Source: Sphingomonas sp.
GTDB taxonomy: Bacteria; Pseudomonadota; Alphaproteobacteria; Sphingomonadales; Sphingomonadaceae
Reading direction: 5' to 3'
DNA: 64,000 bases
Assembly (NCBI GenBank): GCA_013001055.1
Contig: JABDNH010000007.1
Location: 175,422 to 239,421, forward strand
In this document: piece after piece, positions 9,810 to 20,735 of the stretch
Layout: each line of letters begins with the position of its first letter
Numbering within the stretch: the stretch's first letter is position 1
Notes under the pieces: generated by a model
Seen by the model: the letters and a program-made list of their open reading frames with translations, nothing else
What the model was told of the DNA's origin: nothing
Databases searched by the model: none
Position numbers and translations under genes: made by a program

Positions 9810-11438
9810 TTACAGTTCTTCGATCTTCAATCGCGCCGGGTTTCGCTGCCATGCAAAACTGTCGACGCCCTGCGCTTTGAGCTTGTTGACCATCTCCTGC
9901 GCCTGCGCGCGGTTATCGAACGGACCAACCAGCAGCCGGAAGAATTCGACGCCTTGCGTCACGTGCCCCTTTTGCCCGTCGAGCGCGCCATTGGCAGCGC
10001 GGCGGAGGCGACGCCATTCATAGGACATTGCATCCTGACGGCCACCCGCAAGCTGCACCCAATGCGTGCCCGTGACGCCGATGTCAGGCGCGGCGGCACG
10101 CTGCGGCGGCGCGGTCTCGACCTTGGGCTGGGGCGCTGGCGGCGCCTCGTACTTTGGTCGCGGCGCCGGCGGCGGCAGGTTCGATAGCGTTTCGTCGATG
10201 CTGGCCAGACGCGTCTGCTCGGTCCGCGCGTCGGTTTCCAATTCGGGCGGCGTTGCAGGTGGCAGGTCGACCCTGTCGACGCGGCTTTCGCGCGCCGTTT
10301 CGCCCGAAGGCAGGCTGAAGCCGGGCGCTTGGGCCGGTCGTTGAGTCTCATCGCGTTCGCCGAGCGACGGGCGCGGCGCGAGCGCATCGCGCGCGTCGCC
10401 GGGCGCTTCGGGTTTACCCGCATCGGTGATTTCCACCAGCTCGTAACGGCGATCGACCCCGTGCGGCGTCGGGCGTTCGATCGTGATCTCCTTGAAGACA
10501 CGGCGAGGACGCGTCGACGACGATTGCGCAGGTGGATCGCTGCGTTCGGCGGTACGCTCGGGCGCACGCTGCGCACGCGTGGGCGAACTGCGGCGCGGCG
10601 CGGGCGGCGGGGTCGGTGTCGCCTCTGCGACGCGTGTTTGCGTCCGCGGCGGCGTCGGCGGTGTCGTGTTGCCTTGGTCGGCGCTGCGGTCGGCGGTGGT
10701 CGGGAAACGACCCAAATGCACGGCCGCGGCCTTTTGGGCGCTGCCAAGCGAAGGGAGCATGCGCAAGAACGGGTCGATCTGGTCGCCCGTGCCGGGCATG
10801 GCATAGTCGATCGCCCGACGCGCGCCGTCGAGATCGCCGGTCAGTGCGAGCACAAAGGCGCGGCTACGCTGCGCGCCGCTATCACCCTTGTTCAGCAAGG
10901 GTTGGAGAAAGGCGATCGCGGCGGTGCGTTCGCCTTGCATGGCAAGGTTCAGCGCCAAGCGACGCCGCGCGTCAGCATCGCGTTCGCGGCCAAGGCCCGC
11001 GCGATACTCCGCTTCGGCGGCTTTCAGATTGCCCCGAAGGTCGTAGGCTAACCCGCGATCGACGCCGAATTGCGACGGTGTGCCACCTCGTTCTTCAGCA
11101 GCAGCAAAATAGGCCAGCGCGCGTTCGGCTTCACCAGCCTGCGCCATAGCGGCGCCCATGCCGGCCTGGGGCCTTGGATCATCGGGCCTGAGATCAGCAG
11201 CGCGGCCGAAAAAGCCGCCCGCAGCCTGTAGGTCGCCCAGCGTCACCGACGCCTGACCAGCCTTCATCAACGCATCGAAATCGCGCGGATTGGATGCAAG
11301 CACCTGCAGCGCTTCCTTCAGCGCATCAGGCGCAGTCTGCTGTGCGAGGGTTGCAGCTGCGGGGACAGAAAAAGTCGTGGCCGGAAGAAGCGCGGCCAGC
11401 GCGGCTCCGGCAAGGGATGGGAAGATTAATCTATGCAT
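9810..11438 (-). CDS. TPR and SPOR domain-containing secreted protein
   Basis: Signal peptide MHRLIFPSLAGAALAALLPATTFSVPAAA; TPR-like N-terminal half; C-terminal THWVQLAGGRQDAMSYEWRRL...LLVGPFDNRAQAQEMVNKLKAQGVDSF SPOR domain. Confidence 0.78.
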   Translation of the reverse strand: MHRLIFPSLAGAALAALLPATTFSVPAAATLAQQTAPDALKEALQVLASNPRDFDALMKAGQASVTLGDLQAAGGFFGRAADLRPDDPRPQAGMGAAMAQAGEAERALAYFAAAEERGGTPSQFGVDRGLAYDLRGNLKAAEAEYRAGLGRERDADARRRLALNLAMQGERTAAIAFLQPLLNKGDSGAQRSRAFVLALTGDLDGARRAIDYAMPGTGDQIDPFLRMLPSLGSAQKAAAVHLGRFPTTADRSADQGNTTPPTPPRTQTRVAEATPTPPPAPRRSSPTRAQRAPERTAERSDPPAQSSSTRPRRVFKEITIERPTPHGVDRRYELVEITDAGKPEAPGDARDALAPRPSLGERDETQRPAQAPGFSLPSGETARESRVDRVDLPPATPPELETDARTEQTRLASIDETLSNLPPPAPRPKYEAPPAPQPKVETAPPQRAAAPDIGVTGTHWVQLAGGRQDAMSYEWRRLRRAANGALDGQKGHVTQGVEFFRLLVGPFDNRAQAQEMVNKLKAQGVDSFAWQRNPARLKIEEL

Positions 11439-11543
11439 CGCGTGCTCATGCCAGATGCTTGCTGTCGATGGGATGACCAATTGCCCGGTAACGCCAACCC
11501 GTGTGACGAAAGGGACGAGCCGAGGCCCGTCCCTATCATGGTT

Positions 11544-12977
11544 CTACTGGTTATTCTGTCGATTAAGAAAGCTTGGAATATCAATTGGTTCGCGGCGGAA
11601 ACCAGGCCCATCGGTGGCACCCGATTCGGTTTCGTCCGCGCCCTTGGCGATATTGCTCATCCGCTCGAACAAAGTGCCACCTGAGGCGGCGCCAGCGGCG
11701 GGCTCTTCAGCCGTAACTCCACCCTCGGCGTCGTCTTCGTCCGGCAGGTCGTCGGCTTCCGGTGCAATGAAGGGCGGCTTGCTGACCGGCGGGGTCAGCA
11801 CGTCCTCATTGTCGAGCACCAGTTCATCAGCTTCGTCTTCAGCCGTCAGGTCGAGAATTTCCTCTTCCTCATTGGCCGTTTCGGGGACGCTGACCTGTGT
11901 CGGCGTGTCGTCGATTCCGGCGGGCGCCGTCTTGGGCGTCGGGAAGGTAAAGACCTTGCCCGGCTGCGATGCTGCAGTGGTCGTTGCCGCGGGCTTGTGC
12001 ATGGCCGCCTCTTCGCCATCTATACCCGTCGCCACCACGCTGACGCGGATCTGGCCTTCCATGTCCTGGTTGAACGCGCTGCCCCAGATGATGTTGGCGT
12101 CGTCGTCGACCAATTCCTTGATGTGGCTGGCGGCCTCGTCGACCTCCATCAGCTTCATGTCTTCGCCGCCAACGATCGAGATGATGACGCCCTTCGCGCC
12201 CTTCATGCTGACGCCGTCGAGCAGCGGGTTCGAGATGGCCTTTTCGGCGGCTTCGATGGCGCGATTGTCGCCCGAGGCCTCGCCCGTGCCCATCATTGCC
12301 TTGCCCATTTCGCCCATGACCGAACGAACATCGGCAAAGTCGAGGTTGATGAGACCCGGCATGACCATGAGATCGGTGATCCCGCGGACGCCCTGCTTCA
12401 GCACCTCGTCCGCCATTTCGAACGCTTCCTTGAACGTCGTGTCGGCATTGGCGAGACGGAACAGATTCTGGTTCGGAATGACGATCAGCGTGTCGACATG
12501 CTGCTGCAATTCCTCGATGCCCGCGTCAGCCGACCGCATGCGGCGCGATCCTTCGAAGGCAAACGGCTTGGTTACCACGCCGACGGTCAGGATACCCTTG
12601 CCGCGGGCCTGCTTGGCGATGACTGGCGCGGCACCAGTGCCGGTGCCGCCGCCCATGCCGGCCGCGATGAAGCACATGTGCGCGCCTTCGAGCAGCTTGT
12701 CGATTTCCTCGAGCGATTCTTCGGCCGCAGCGCGGCCAATCTCCGGACGCGACCCCGCGCCAAGACCTTGGGTGATCTTGAGACCGAGTTGGACACGGGT
12801 GTCGGCTTCGCTGGCATTGAGCGCCTGCGCGTCGGTATTGGCGACGAGGAATTCGACGCCCTGGACGTCCGCCTGCATCATGTTCGCCACCGCGTTGCCA
12901 CCGGCGCCCCCAACGCCGATCACGCTGATCCTGGGACGAAGCTCGTCCACTTCGGGTCGCATCAGGTCAAAGCTCAT
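11544..12977 (-). CDS. ftsZ: cell division protein FtsZ
   Basis: [36 protein letters not shown] tubulin signature, C-terminal peptide [12 protein letters not shown]. Start set to ATG 12977 with GAGGGG ribosome-binding site upstream. Confidence 0.97.
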   Translation of the reverse strand: MSFDLMRPEVDELRPRISVIGVGGAGGNAVANMMQADVQGVEFLVANTDAQALNASEADTRVQLGLKITQGLGAGSRPEIGRAAAEESLEEIDKLLEGAHMCFIAAGMGGGTGTGAAPVIAKQARGKGILTVGVVTKPFAFEGSRRMRSADAGIEELQQHVDTLIVIPNQNLFRLANADTTFKEAFEMADEVLKQGVRGITDLMVMPGLINLDFADVRSVMGEMGKAMMGTGEASGDNRAIEAAEKAISNPLLDGVSMKGAKGVIISIVGGEDMKLMEVDEAASHIKELVDDDANIIWGSAFNQDMEGQIRVSVVATGIDGEEAAMHKPAATTTAASQPGKVFTFPTPKTAPAGIDDTPTQVSVPETANEEEEILDLTAEDEADELVLDNEDVLTPPVSKPPFIAPEADDLPDEDDAEGGVTAEEPAAGAASGGTLFERMSNIAKGADETESGATDGPGFRREPIDIPSFLNRQNNQ

Positions 12978-13006
12978 TGGCAGCCCCTCTTTCATTGCAA
13001 GCGTCT

Positions 13007-13113
13007 GACTCTCTTGGATGAATCTTTGCACAGCACAGACTCTGGCCCAAGGAAAAAATAGTCTGCGCGGGAAAAAAGTGAAGATTTGATTCATATTGGG
13101 ACTCACGTGAGTC
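13007..13113. promoter_or_regulatory. GANTC (CcrM-type methylation site) cluster in ftsA-ftsZ intergenic region
   Basis: Six GANTC sites: 13007 GACTC, 13020 GAATC, 13038 GACTC, 13088 GATTC, 13100 GACTC, 13109 GAGTC; last two form the palindrome GGACTCACGTGAGTCC (13099-13114). Confidence 0.7.
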
Positions 13114-13137
13114 CAATGAGCAACAATTTAACACGGG

Positions 13138-14376
13138 TTAGTAGCCCTCGCGCAACGCCGACACGAGCCGTGACAGCAGTCCGCTACGCGATTTGCGCCG
13201 CGTGATCTCGCCCAGCGCGAGGTCGCCGTCATGCCCGGTGCCGCGCCCGGCGAGCTGCGCCAGCCCCACGAGCGTCGCCGACGCCGGCCCCGCCAACGCG
13301 TCGGGCAGCCCCGCCATCGACTTGGGCTTGCCGAGCCGCACGCTCCGTCCAAGCACGCCTTGCATATAATCGTCGAGATTCTTGAGCTCCGCCCCACCGC
13401 CCGTGATGACGACCTGCCCGCCGACGGGGCCGGAAAAACCGAGCGCCTTCAGAGCCGTATCGACTTCCGTGGCGATTTCCTCGATCCGGCCGCGAATGAC
13501 GGTGACCAACTGCGCGCGGCTGATCTTCTGCGATCCCGCACCGCGTTCCGCGTCGATCATTTCATGATTGTCGCGCGGGCTTTGCATTGCCGACCCGTAG
13601 AAGCACTTCATACGCTCGGCATCGCGGCGCGGCACGCCGAAAGCCATCGCGATGTCCTCGGTAATGTCGCGCGCGCCAAGCGGAATCGACCGCAGGCCCA
13701 CCAGCATCCCGCCAAGGTGTAGAGAGACATTGGTAACGTCCGCGCCCAGTTCGACCAGCGCAACACCCAGATCTTGTTCGTCATCGGTCAACACCGCCGC
13801 GGCCGCCGCCACCGGCGCCGCTACGATCGCACCCACGCCAAGATGCGCTGAACGGATTACGGTATCGAGATTGCGCAGCGGGGCTTCGTCGGCGGCGATC
13901 ACATGGATATCGACCCCCAGCCTGCTGGCATGCAGTCCGCGCGGATTCTTCACGCCCTGCACACCGTCGATCGTGTAAAGTGCGGGATGCGCGTGGAGCA
14001 CGACCTGCCCCTCGCGATCGATCGCGCCGCGCCCGGCATCGAGCAGCTGGCCGATGTCGCTATTCTCGACCGGATGGCCGCCAAGTTCGACTTCGACCGT
14101 GGCAACATCGCTGACCAGTCCGCCCGCGGCAAAGCTCGCCCAGACTTCCTCGACATTGACGCCGCTCATGCGCTCGGCAAGGTCGACGGCTTCGCGCACC
14201 GCCGTTTCGCTCAAATCCATGTCGGTGATATAGCCGCGCTTGACCCCGCGGCCTTCGCGCTGGCCCGAGCCGAGCACTTCGAGGCGGCCGTCATCATGGC
14301 ACCGCACGACCAGCGCGGAGACTTTCGACGACCCGATATCGAGCGCGGCGAAGAGCTGCGCGTCACTGACTGCCAT
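13138..14376 (-). CDS. ftsA: cell division protein FtsA
   Basis: LFAALDIGSSKVSALVVRC, GVKRGYITDMDLSETAVREAV, VVITGGGAELKNLDDYMQGVLGRSVRLGKP. Confidence 0.96.
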   Translation of the reverse strand: MAVSDAQLFAALDIGSSKVSALVVRCHDDGRLEVLGSGQREGRGVKRGYITDMDLSETAVREAVDLAERMSGVNVEEVWASFAAGGLVSDVATVEVELGGHPVENSDIGQLLDAGRGAIDREGQVVLHAHPALYTIDGVQGVKNPRGLHASRLGVDIHVIAADEAPLRNLDTVIRSAHLGVGAIVAAPVAAAAAVLTDDEQDLGVALVELGADVTNVSLHLGGMLVGLRSIPLGARDITEDIAMAFGVPRRDAERMKCFYGSAMQSPRDNHEMIDAERGAGSQKISRAQLVTVIRGRIEEIATEVDTALKALGFSGPVGGQVVITGGGAELKNLDDYMQGVLGRSVRLGKPKSMAGLPDALAGPASATLVGLAQLAGRGTGHDGDLALGEITRRKSRSGLLSRLVSALREGY

Positions 14377-15205
14377 CGGCGCCTTCCAGGTAAGTATCGA
14401 CAGGTTCGGGCATGCGCGCGATGGCCTGCCCTTCGATCCGCAGGTCGTAGCGCTTCACCCCAATCCCGAGAAGCGGATTGGCGCGGTCGTTTCGCATGAA
14501 GGCGGCCAGCGCATCGGAGGCGGCCTTTTCGCCTTCGGGCAATGCGAGGATTTCGCCGGTGGCGACATTGAGGTCCCAGCGCCGTCCACCGACCCAGCGG
14601 GCCGAAGCAAGCTGGCTCGCAAGCGCAGGCTCGCGTTCCAGGATGCGCTGCAATTCGGGATAGTTCCGATTGGCACCCGGGCCCAGCAGCAGCGGCAGGT
14701 CGGGCATTTGCGCAACCGGCACCCGACCCAGCACCACGCCTTCCTCGTCGACCAGCATCAACCGCTCGTCATCCTGCCACAAGGCCCTGGGCGTGCGCTC
14801 GACGATGTCGATCACCAGCGTATCGGGATAGCGGCGCGAAACGCGCGCGTCGCGCACATAGCCAAAGTCCATTAGCTGGTCGCGCACGCCCTCGACATCG
14901 ACCAAAGGTAGCGCGGTTTCGCGCTCCTCGAGCGCGATGCGATAGACCGGATCGGGGTCCATCGCATCGATGCCGACCACATCGACATTGTTCACCCGAA
15001 AGCCGAGCCCACCGAGCGCCGAGCCCACACCCCGCGCCGCGCTTTGCGGCACGCCAAGCACGAACAGGATCGCCACGCCGAAAATCACGAAGAAAGCGAC
15101 GATCGAGCCGCGCAGCAGCTTGTCTGCAGGTCCTTTCGGCTGGACCGTCTTCTTGCGCGCGGGCTTGCGCCCCTTGGCACCGCGTTTGACCGTCCTGGCG
15201 CTCAC
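14363..15205 (-). CDS. ftsQ: cell division protein FtsQ
   Basis: One TM, POTRA-like VNNVDVVGIDAMDPDPVYRIAL, VRDARVSRRYPDTLVIDIVERTPRALWQ; dcw position. Confidence 0.92.
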   Translation of the reverse strand: MSARTVKRGAKGRKPARKKTVQPKGPADKLLRGSIVAFFVIFGVAILFVLGVPQSAARGVGSALGGLGFRVNNVDVVGIDAMDPDPVYRIALEERETALPLVDVEGVRDQLMDFGYVRDARVSRRYPDTLVIDIVERTPRALWQDDERLMLVDEEGVVLGRVPVAQMPDLPLLLGPGANRNYPELQRILEREPALASQLASARWVGGRRWDLNVATGEILALPEGEKAASDALAAFMRNDRANPLLGIGVKRYDLRIEGQAIARMPEPVDTYLEGADGSQ

Positions 15206-16128
15206 CCCAGTGCCTCGTCGATCAAGCGTTCAACCAGCTCGCCATAGCTGATGCCCCTGGCCGCGGCCTGCTCTGGGACAAGACTCAGCGGCGTCATTCC
15301 CGGCTGCGTGTTGGTTTCGAGCAGGAACAGGCCATGCATGCCGCGTTTTTCGTCCCACCGGAAATCGGAGCGCGAACAGCCTTTGCAGCCGAGCACGCGA
15401 TGCGCTTCACGCGCCAGATCCATCATCCGCTGGGCGATATCCTCTGGCACATCGGCAGGGCAGATATGCTTGGTCTGGCCGTCGGTATATTTGTGGTCAT
15501 AGTCGTACCAGCCATTATCGATGACCAGTTCGGTCACGCACAGCGCTTCATCGCCCAGTACCGCGACCGTCAATTCGCGACCGGCGATGAATTCTTCCGC
15601 CATCAGCTGCTCGAAGTCTTGCCACGGCCCTTTAGCCTTGGCCGAGATTGGCTGGCCATAATTGCTGTCGTCGGTGACGATCGCGACCCCGACCGAGCTG
15701 CCTTCATTTGCGGGCTTGAGCACATAAGGCCGCGCCAAGGGGTCGCCTTCGTAAAGACTTTCACTCGTTACCAGCTTTCCCGGCGGCATCGGGATGCCAT
15801 GCGGTTCGAGCACCGCCTTGGTCAGCTGCTTGTCGATTGCAACCGCGGAGGTCGTGCACCCCGAATGCGTGTACGCAATCCCCATCAAGTCGAGCATTCC
15901 CTGCACGCTACCATCTTCGCCCGGCGTCCCGTGCAGCGCATTGAACACGACATCGGGTCGGAGTTCGGCAAGCCGCGCCGCAACATCCCGATCCATGTCG
16001 AGCCCGGAAACATTGGACCAGCCGCGTTCCTCGAGCGCCTTAACCACGCCCTTCCCGCTCGACAGCGAAACTTCGCGCTCGGCAGACCAGCCGCCCATGA
16101 GGACGACGACATGAATGTCCTTGTTCAC
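15202..16128 (-). CDS. ddl: D-alanine--D-alanine ligase
   Basis: VVLMGGWSAEREVSLSSGKGV, VFNALHGTPGEDGSVQGMLDLMGIAYTHSG, ETNTQPGMTPLSLVPEQA. Confidence 0.97.
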   Translation of the reverse strand: MNKDIHVVVLMGGWSAEREVSLSSGKGVVKALEERGWSNVSGLDMDRDVAARLAELRPDVVFNALHGTPGEDGSVQGMLDLMGIAYTHSGCTTSAVAIDKQLTKAVLEPHGIPMPPGKLVTSESLYEGDPLARPYVLKPANEGSSVGVAIVTDDSNYGQPISAKAKGPWQDFEQLMAEEFIAGRELTVAVLGDEALCVTELVIDNGWYDYDHKYTDGQTKHICPADVPEDIAQRMMDLAREAHRVLGCKGCSRSDFRWDEKRGMHGLFLLETNTQPGMTPLSLVPEQAAARGISYGELVERLIDEALG

Positions 16129-17009
16129 TTACGCCCCACCCTCTGGATTTCCCATTCGAGATCGACGCCTGAATGCTTCTTCACCCTTGTCCGCACTTCC
16201 TCGCCGAGGCCTTCGATGTCGGCACTCGTCGCATCGCCCGTGTTGATGAGGAAGTTGCAGTGCTTCTCGCTCACTTGAGCGGCCCCCCTCATCAGCCCGC
16301 GGCAGCCCGCCGCATCGACCTGCTCCCAAGCCTTGCCCTCGGGCGGGTTCTTGAAGGTCGAGCCCCCGGTCTTGGTACGCACCGGCTGCGAATTCTCGCG
16401 GGCTTCCTGGATGCGATCCATCTCGGCCTGGATGGCCTCGGGGTCGCCCGGTTCGCCGCGAAACACCGCGCTCACCACGATCGCGCCTTCGGGCAGCGCA
16501 CTGTGTCGATAGGAATAATCGAATTGTCCGTTGTCCCAGGTCGACAGTTCGCCGCCCCGCGTGATGATGTCCGCCTCGACCAGTATCTCGCAAGTTTCGC
16601 GCCCGTAAGCACCGCCATTCATGCGCACGAATCCGCCGACCGTGCCGGGAATCGAGCGCAGGAATTCAAGCCCGGCGATCCCTGCATCCCGTGCGCGTGA
16701 CGACACCAGCACGCCATGCGCCCCGGCACCGCAACGCAGCGTGACGTCGTCGATCTGCTCCACCGCGGCAAAGGCCTTGCCCAGCTTGACCACCACGCCA
16801 GGCACGCCGCCGTCACGGATGATCATGTTGGATCCCAGCCCAAGCCCCATGACCGGCATCTCGGGATCGAGCTCCCGCAGGAAATGGCGCAGGTCGTCGA
16901 GGTCTTCGGGTTCGAACAGCCAGTCGGCAGCGCCGCCCGACTTGAACCAGACCAGTTTCTTGAGCGGCGCATCTTGCGTCAGCTTGCCGCGGACCGGGGG
17001 CATACTCAT
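16125..17009 (-). CDS. murB: UDP-N-acetylenolpyruvoylglucosamine reductase
   Basis: [49 protein letters not shown] start at 17009. Confidence 0.96.
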   Translation of the reverse strand: MSMPPVRGKLTQDAPLKKLVWFKSGGAADWLFEPEDLDDLRHFLRELDPEMPVMGLGLGSNMIIRDGGVPGVVVKLGKAFAAVEQIDDVTLRCGAGAHGVLVSSRARDAGIAGLEFLRSIPGTVGGFVRMNGGAYGRETCEILVEADIITRGGELSTWDNGQFDYSYRHSALPEGAIVVSAVFRGEPGDPEAIQAEMDRIQEARENSQPVRTKTGGSTFKNPPEGKAWEQVDAAGCRGLMRGAAQVSEKHCNFLINTGDATSADIEGLGEEVRTRVKKHSGVDLEWEIQRVGRK

Positions 17010-18430
17010 TTGGACGCGCGTGCCTCCTTGATCCCGTCTGCAAGGTTTGCCGCCCAGCGCGTGATATCGCCCGCGCCCATGCACAGGACGATATCGCCCT
17101 TCGCAGCAATATCGCGCAGCGCCTTGGCCAGGTCGGCTTCGTCTTCCACCGTGCGCACCATGCGGTGCCCGCGCGCCTTGACCCCATCGGCAAGCGCCGC
17201 GGCGTCGACGCCTTCGATGGGTTCCTCGCCAGCCTCGTAGACCGGCGTCACCATCACGATATCGGCCTCGTTGAAGGCGTTCTGGAAATCGTCCATCAGA
17301 TCATGCAGGCGCGTGTAGCGGTGCGGTTGCATGACCGCGATCACGCGGCCCTCATCCTGACCCGATACGGCCTCGCGCGCGGCCTTGAGCACCGCGGTGA
17401 TTTCCACCGGATGATGCGCATAATCGTCGATGATGATCGCGCCATCGACCTCGCCGACCTTCGTGAAGCGGCGTTTGACGCCATCGAATGTCTCGAAGCC
17501 CGATGCGACCGCGGCATCGCTCATGCCCAGTTCCATGCCAACCGCGATTGCCGCAAGCGCGTTCTGCACATTATGCTTGCCCGGCATCGGCAGTTCGACG
17601 TCCGAAATCGTGCGCGAATTACCGTCGCGGTCGGTCACTACGACGTCGAACGTAGAGTTGCCGCCGGACGTTCGCACATTTTCGGCGCGCACATCGGCCT
17701 GCGCGGAAAAGCCATAGGTCTGGATCCGGCGATCCTTGATCCGGCTGATCACGTTCTGGACTTCGGGATGATCGATGCACATCACCGCCAGTCCATAGAA
17801 GGGCACATTTTCGATAAACTGCGCGAAGGCATCCTTGACCGCATCGAAGCTGCCATAATGTTCCAGATGTTCGGGATCGATATTGGTTACCACCGCCACG
17901 GTGCCGTCGAGCCGCAGGAAGCTTCCGTCGCTCTCGTCAGCCTCGACCACCATCCAGTCCGATTTGCCTAGCCGCGCGTTCGAGCCATAGCGATTGATAA
18001 TCCCGCCGTTGATGACGGTGGGTTCGATGCCGCCATGATCGAGCATTGCCGCGATCATCGATGTCGTCGTCGTCTTGCCGTGCGTGCCCGCGACCGCGAC
18101 GGTCGCCTGCATCCGCATCAGCTCGGCCAGCATTTCGGAGCGTTTGACCAGAGGCAATCGCCGTTCGATCGCGGCCTCGACCTCCGGGTTGCCGCGCGAG
18201 ATCGCGGTCGAGCAGACCACTACAGCAGCATCGCCGAGATTTTCAGGCTTCTGCCCGATCGCCACCGCGATGCCCCTGGAACGAAGCTTCTCGATCACCG
18301 GGCTTTCCTTGATGTCGCTGCCCTGCACCGAATAGCCGAGCTGGTGCATGACCTCGGCGATGCCCGACATGCCGATACCGCCAATGCCGACAAAGTGGAT
18401 CGTCCCGATTTCGCGTCCGAGCGCCTTCAT
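17006..18430 (-). CDS. murC: UDP-N-acetylmuramate--L-alanine ligase
   Basis: [60 protein letters not shown]. Confidence 0.97.
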   Translation of the reverse strand: MKALGREIGTIHFVGIGGIGMSGIAEVMHQLGYSVQGSDIKESPVIEKLRSRGIAVAIGQKPENLGDAAVVVCSTAISRGNPEVEAAIERRLPLVKRSEMLAELMRMQATVAVAGTHGKTTTTSMIAAMLDHGGIEPTVINGGIINRYGSNARLGKSDWMVVEADESDGSFLRLDGTVAVVTNIDPEHLEHYGSFDAVKDAFAQFIENVPFYGLAVMCIDHPEVQNVISRIKDRRIQTYGFSAQADVRAENVRTSGGNSTFDVVVTDRDGNSRTISDVELPMPGKHNVQNALAAIAVGMELGMSDAAVASGFETFDGVKRRFTKVGEVDGAIIIDDYAHHPVEITAVLKAAREAVSGQDEGRVIAVMQPHRYTRLHDLMDDFQNAFNEADIVMVTPVYEAGEEPIEGVDAAALADGVKARGHRMVRTVEDEADLAKALRDIAAKGDIVLCMGAGDITRWAANLADGIKEARASK

Positions 18431-19572
18431 GCAGGCACTCCGCGCGACGGCACGGGGCGCTGCGGCGACACGACGGGGTCGGTCGGCAGCGGATTATCGC
18501 CGGCCCCGACGCGCTCGACGAGATCGGCCAAATCCCTGGTCGCATGCGGCCGCCCCACCGACAGGGAACGCCCCGCGGCGGTAGACAGCGTATCGGGGTC
18601 GGTGACCACTTCCGCGATCTGGCGCGCCAACACGCCAGGCGTAAGATCGGCCTGCCTGATCATGCGCGCGCCGCCCGCCTTGGCCATCTCCATCGCGTTC
18701 GCGGTCTGATGGTCGTCCGCTGCGGTCGGCAGCGGAATGAGAATTGCAGGACGCCCTGCCACCGCCAACTCGGCGATGGTCGATGCTCCTGCGCGCGCGA
18801 TGATAAGGTGCGCATCGCCAATACGCTTGGGCATGTCCTCGATGTAGGTCATCACCTCGGCGGGGATGTCGAGATCGACATAGGCCTGGCGCACGGCTTC
18901 GAGGTCTTCGGGACGGCATTGGTGCACCACGTTCAGGCGATGGCGCAAAGCCTCGTCCATTTCGCCGAGCGCGCGCGGAATGAACTCGCCAAGGATGGAC
19001 GCGCCCTGGCTACCGCCGGTGATCAGCAGGTGAAGCGGGCCGTCCTCTTCGACCGTGGGATACGCGATCTCACCTAGCCGCTGCACTTCGACGCGCACCG
19101 GATTGCCAACCAGCACCGCCTTTTTCGGGTCGAGCCGCTGCACATTCTTGTATGCCGTCGCGACCGCCTTGGCCTTGCGGGCGAGCGCACGATTGACGCG
19201 GCCGAGCACCGCATTCTGTTCATGCAGCAAGGTCGGCACGCCGATGCGGTTGGCGGCAAGACAACCCGGCATCGCCGGATAACCACCAAAACCTACGACG
19301 ACGTCGGGCGGAAATTCCTCGTACAGTGCCTTGGCCGCCTTGGTGCCATTATAAACGCCCCACAACGTCTTGATCGGTCCCAGCAGTCCGCCCTGCAAGC
19401 GCCCGGCGGGCAGCACGCGCACTTCGACATCGTCGAAAATGCCGGGGATTTGCGCGCCGCGCTTGTCGGTGACCAGCATGACGCCGTGGCCGCGCCGCTT
19501 CAGCTCCTCGGCGAGCGCGTGCGCCGGGACCATGTGCCCGCCCGTTCCGCCGGCGGCGAGGGTGACATTCAT
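18427..19572 (-). CDS. murG: UDP-GlcNAc--MurNAc-pentapeptide GlcNAc transferase
   Basis: [59 protein letters not shown]. Confidence 0.97.
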   Translation of the reverse strand: MNVTLAAGGTGGHMVPAHALAEELKRRGHGVMLVTDKRGAQIPGIFDDVEVRVLPAGRLQGGLLGPIKTLWGVYNGTKAAKALYEEFPPDVVVGFGGYPAMPGCLAANRIGVPTLLHEQNAVLGRVNRALARKAKAVATAYKNVQRLDPKKAVLVGNPVRVEVQRLGEIAYPTVEEDGPLHLLITGGSQGASILGEFIPRALGEMDEALRHRLNVVHQCRPEDLEAVRQAYVDLDIPAEVMTYIEDMPKRIGDAHLIIARAGASTIAELAVAGRPAILIPLPTAADDHQTANAMEMAKAGGARMIRQADLTPGVLARQIAEVVTDPDTLSTAAGRSLSVGRPHATRDLADLVERVGAGDNPLPTDPVVSPQRPVPSRGVPA

Positions 19573-20735
19573 GTGGCGCTCCATTTCACGACATAGGGAC
19601 TGCGGTTGAGATAGGGATTGGCGCGCGTGAAGGCGAGCAGTAGCCCCATCATGATCGACAGCGCGATCATGGACGAACCGCCATAGGAAATGAAGGGCAG
19701 CGTCATGCCTTTCGACGGTGCGATCTGCACATTGACCGCCATGTTGATGAAGGCCTGCAGCCCGAACATGATGACGAGGCCCGATGCAGCGAGAATGGTA
19801 AAACGGTCGTCCTCATCGAGCAGCTTGATCAGCACCCGCGCAACGATGGCGAGATATAGCACGGCGATGATCAGGCAGGCGATCAGCCCGAATTCTTCGC
19901 CAATCACGCTGAAAATATAATCGGTCTGCGGTTCGGGCAGCGTAAACTTGCGCGTACCCGCCCCCGGCCCAAGCCCGAACAGTCCGCCCGCGGTAAGCGT
20001 CGCCATCGCGTTGCGCGTCTGGAAATCGTCACCCTCGCCGAACAAGAAAGCATCGATGCGCGCCGTGGCGACATCGTAGAAAAAATAGGCCGCGATGATG
20101 CCCACCACGCCGAGCACCGCCAGCCCGCCAAGGACGCGCACATTGGCACCCGACAGCGCGAACAGCGCGACCCAGACAGCAGCGAATAACACGGTCGTCC
20201 CGAAATCCGGCTGCATCATCAAAAGCACGCAAATCATCAACAGCCATGCCCCGGTGATGAGCGCGCCGGGGACCTTCTTCAGGCTGAAGATCCAGGCGAT
20301 TGCGACAATATAGAAGGCCTTGAGGAATTCCGACGGCTGGAAGCGCGATATGCCAAGGTCGAGCCAGCGCTGCGCGCCGTTGGTCTCCGACCCGATGAAC
20401 GGCACCAGCGCCAACGCGACGAACAGGATGCCCGCTCCGATCAGACTCCAGCGTTTGGCCTTTTCGCGGCTCATCATCGACACGATCAGCATGATCGGGA
20501 TGCTCACCGCCAGCCACATCAGCTGGCGCGTGAAAAAGTAGAGTTCGGGAATGCGCACATCGCCGCCCGAATAGCGCTCCGCCGCCGCCGGTGACGCCGC
20601 TGCCACCGCGATCAGCCCGATGCCGATCAACGCCGCCAGCATCAGCAGGAGGACCTTGTCCACCTCCCAGAACCAGCGCCCCAGCTCGGAGCGATCGGCG
20701 CGGCCATAGCGCGTCTTGGGCGGTGCGAATTTCAT
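19569..20735 (-). CDS. ftsW: peptidoglycan glycosyltransferase FtsW (SEDS)
   Basis: Multi-TM SEDS protein; QPDFGTTVLFAAVW, PEPQTDYIFSVIGEEFGLIACL, LPFISYGGSSMIALSIMMGLLLAF. Confidence 0.96.
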   Translation of the reverse strand: MKFAPPKTRYGRADRSELGRWFWEVDKVLLLMLAALIGIGLIAVAAASPAAAERYSGGDVRIPELYFFTRQLMWLAVSIPIMLIVSMMSREKAKRWSLIGAGILFVALALVPFIGSETNGAQRWLDLGISRFQPSEFLKAFYIVAIAWIFSLKKVPGALITGAWLLMICVLLMMQPDFGTTVLFAAVWVALFALSGANVRVLGGLAVLGVVGIIAAYFFYDVATARIDAFLFGEGDDFQTRNAMATLTAGGLFGLGPGAGTRKFTLPEPQTDYIFSVIGEEFGLIACLIIAVLYLAIVARVLIKLLDEDDRFTILAASGLVIMFGLQAFINMAVNVQIAPSKGMTLPFISYGGSSMIALSIMMGLLLAFTRANPYLNRSPYVVKWSAT

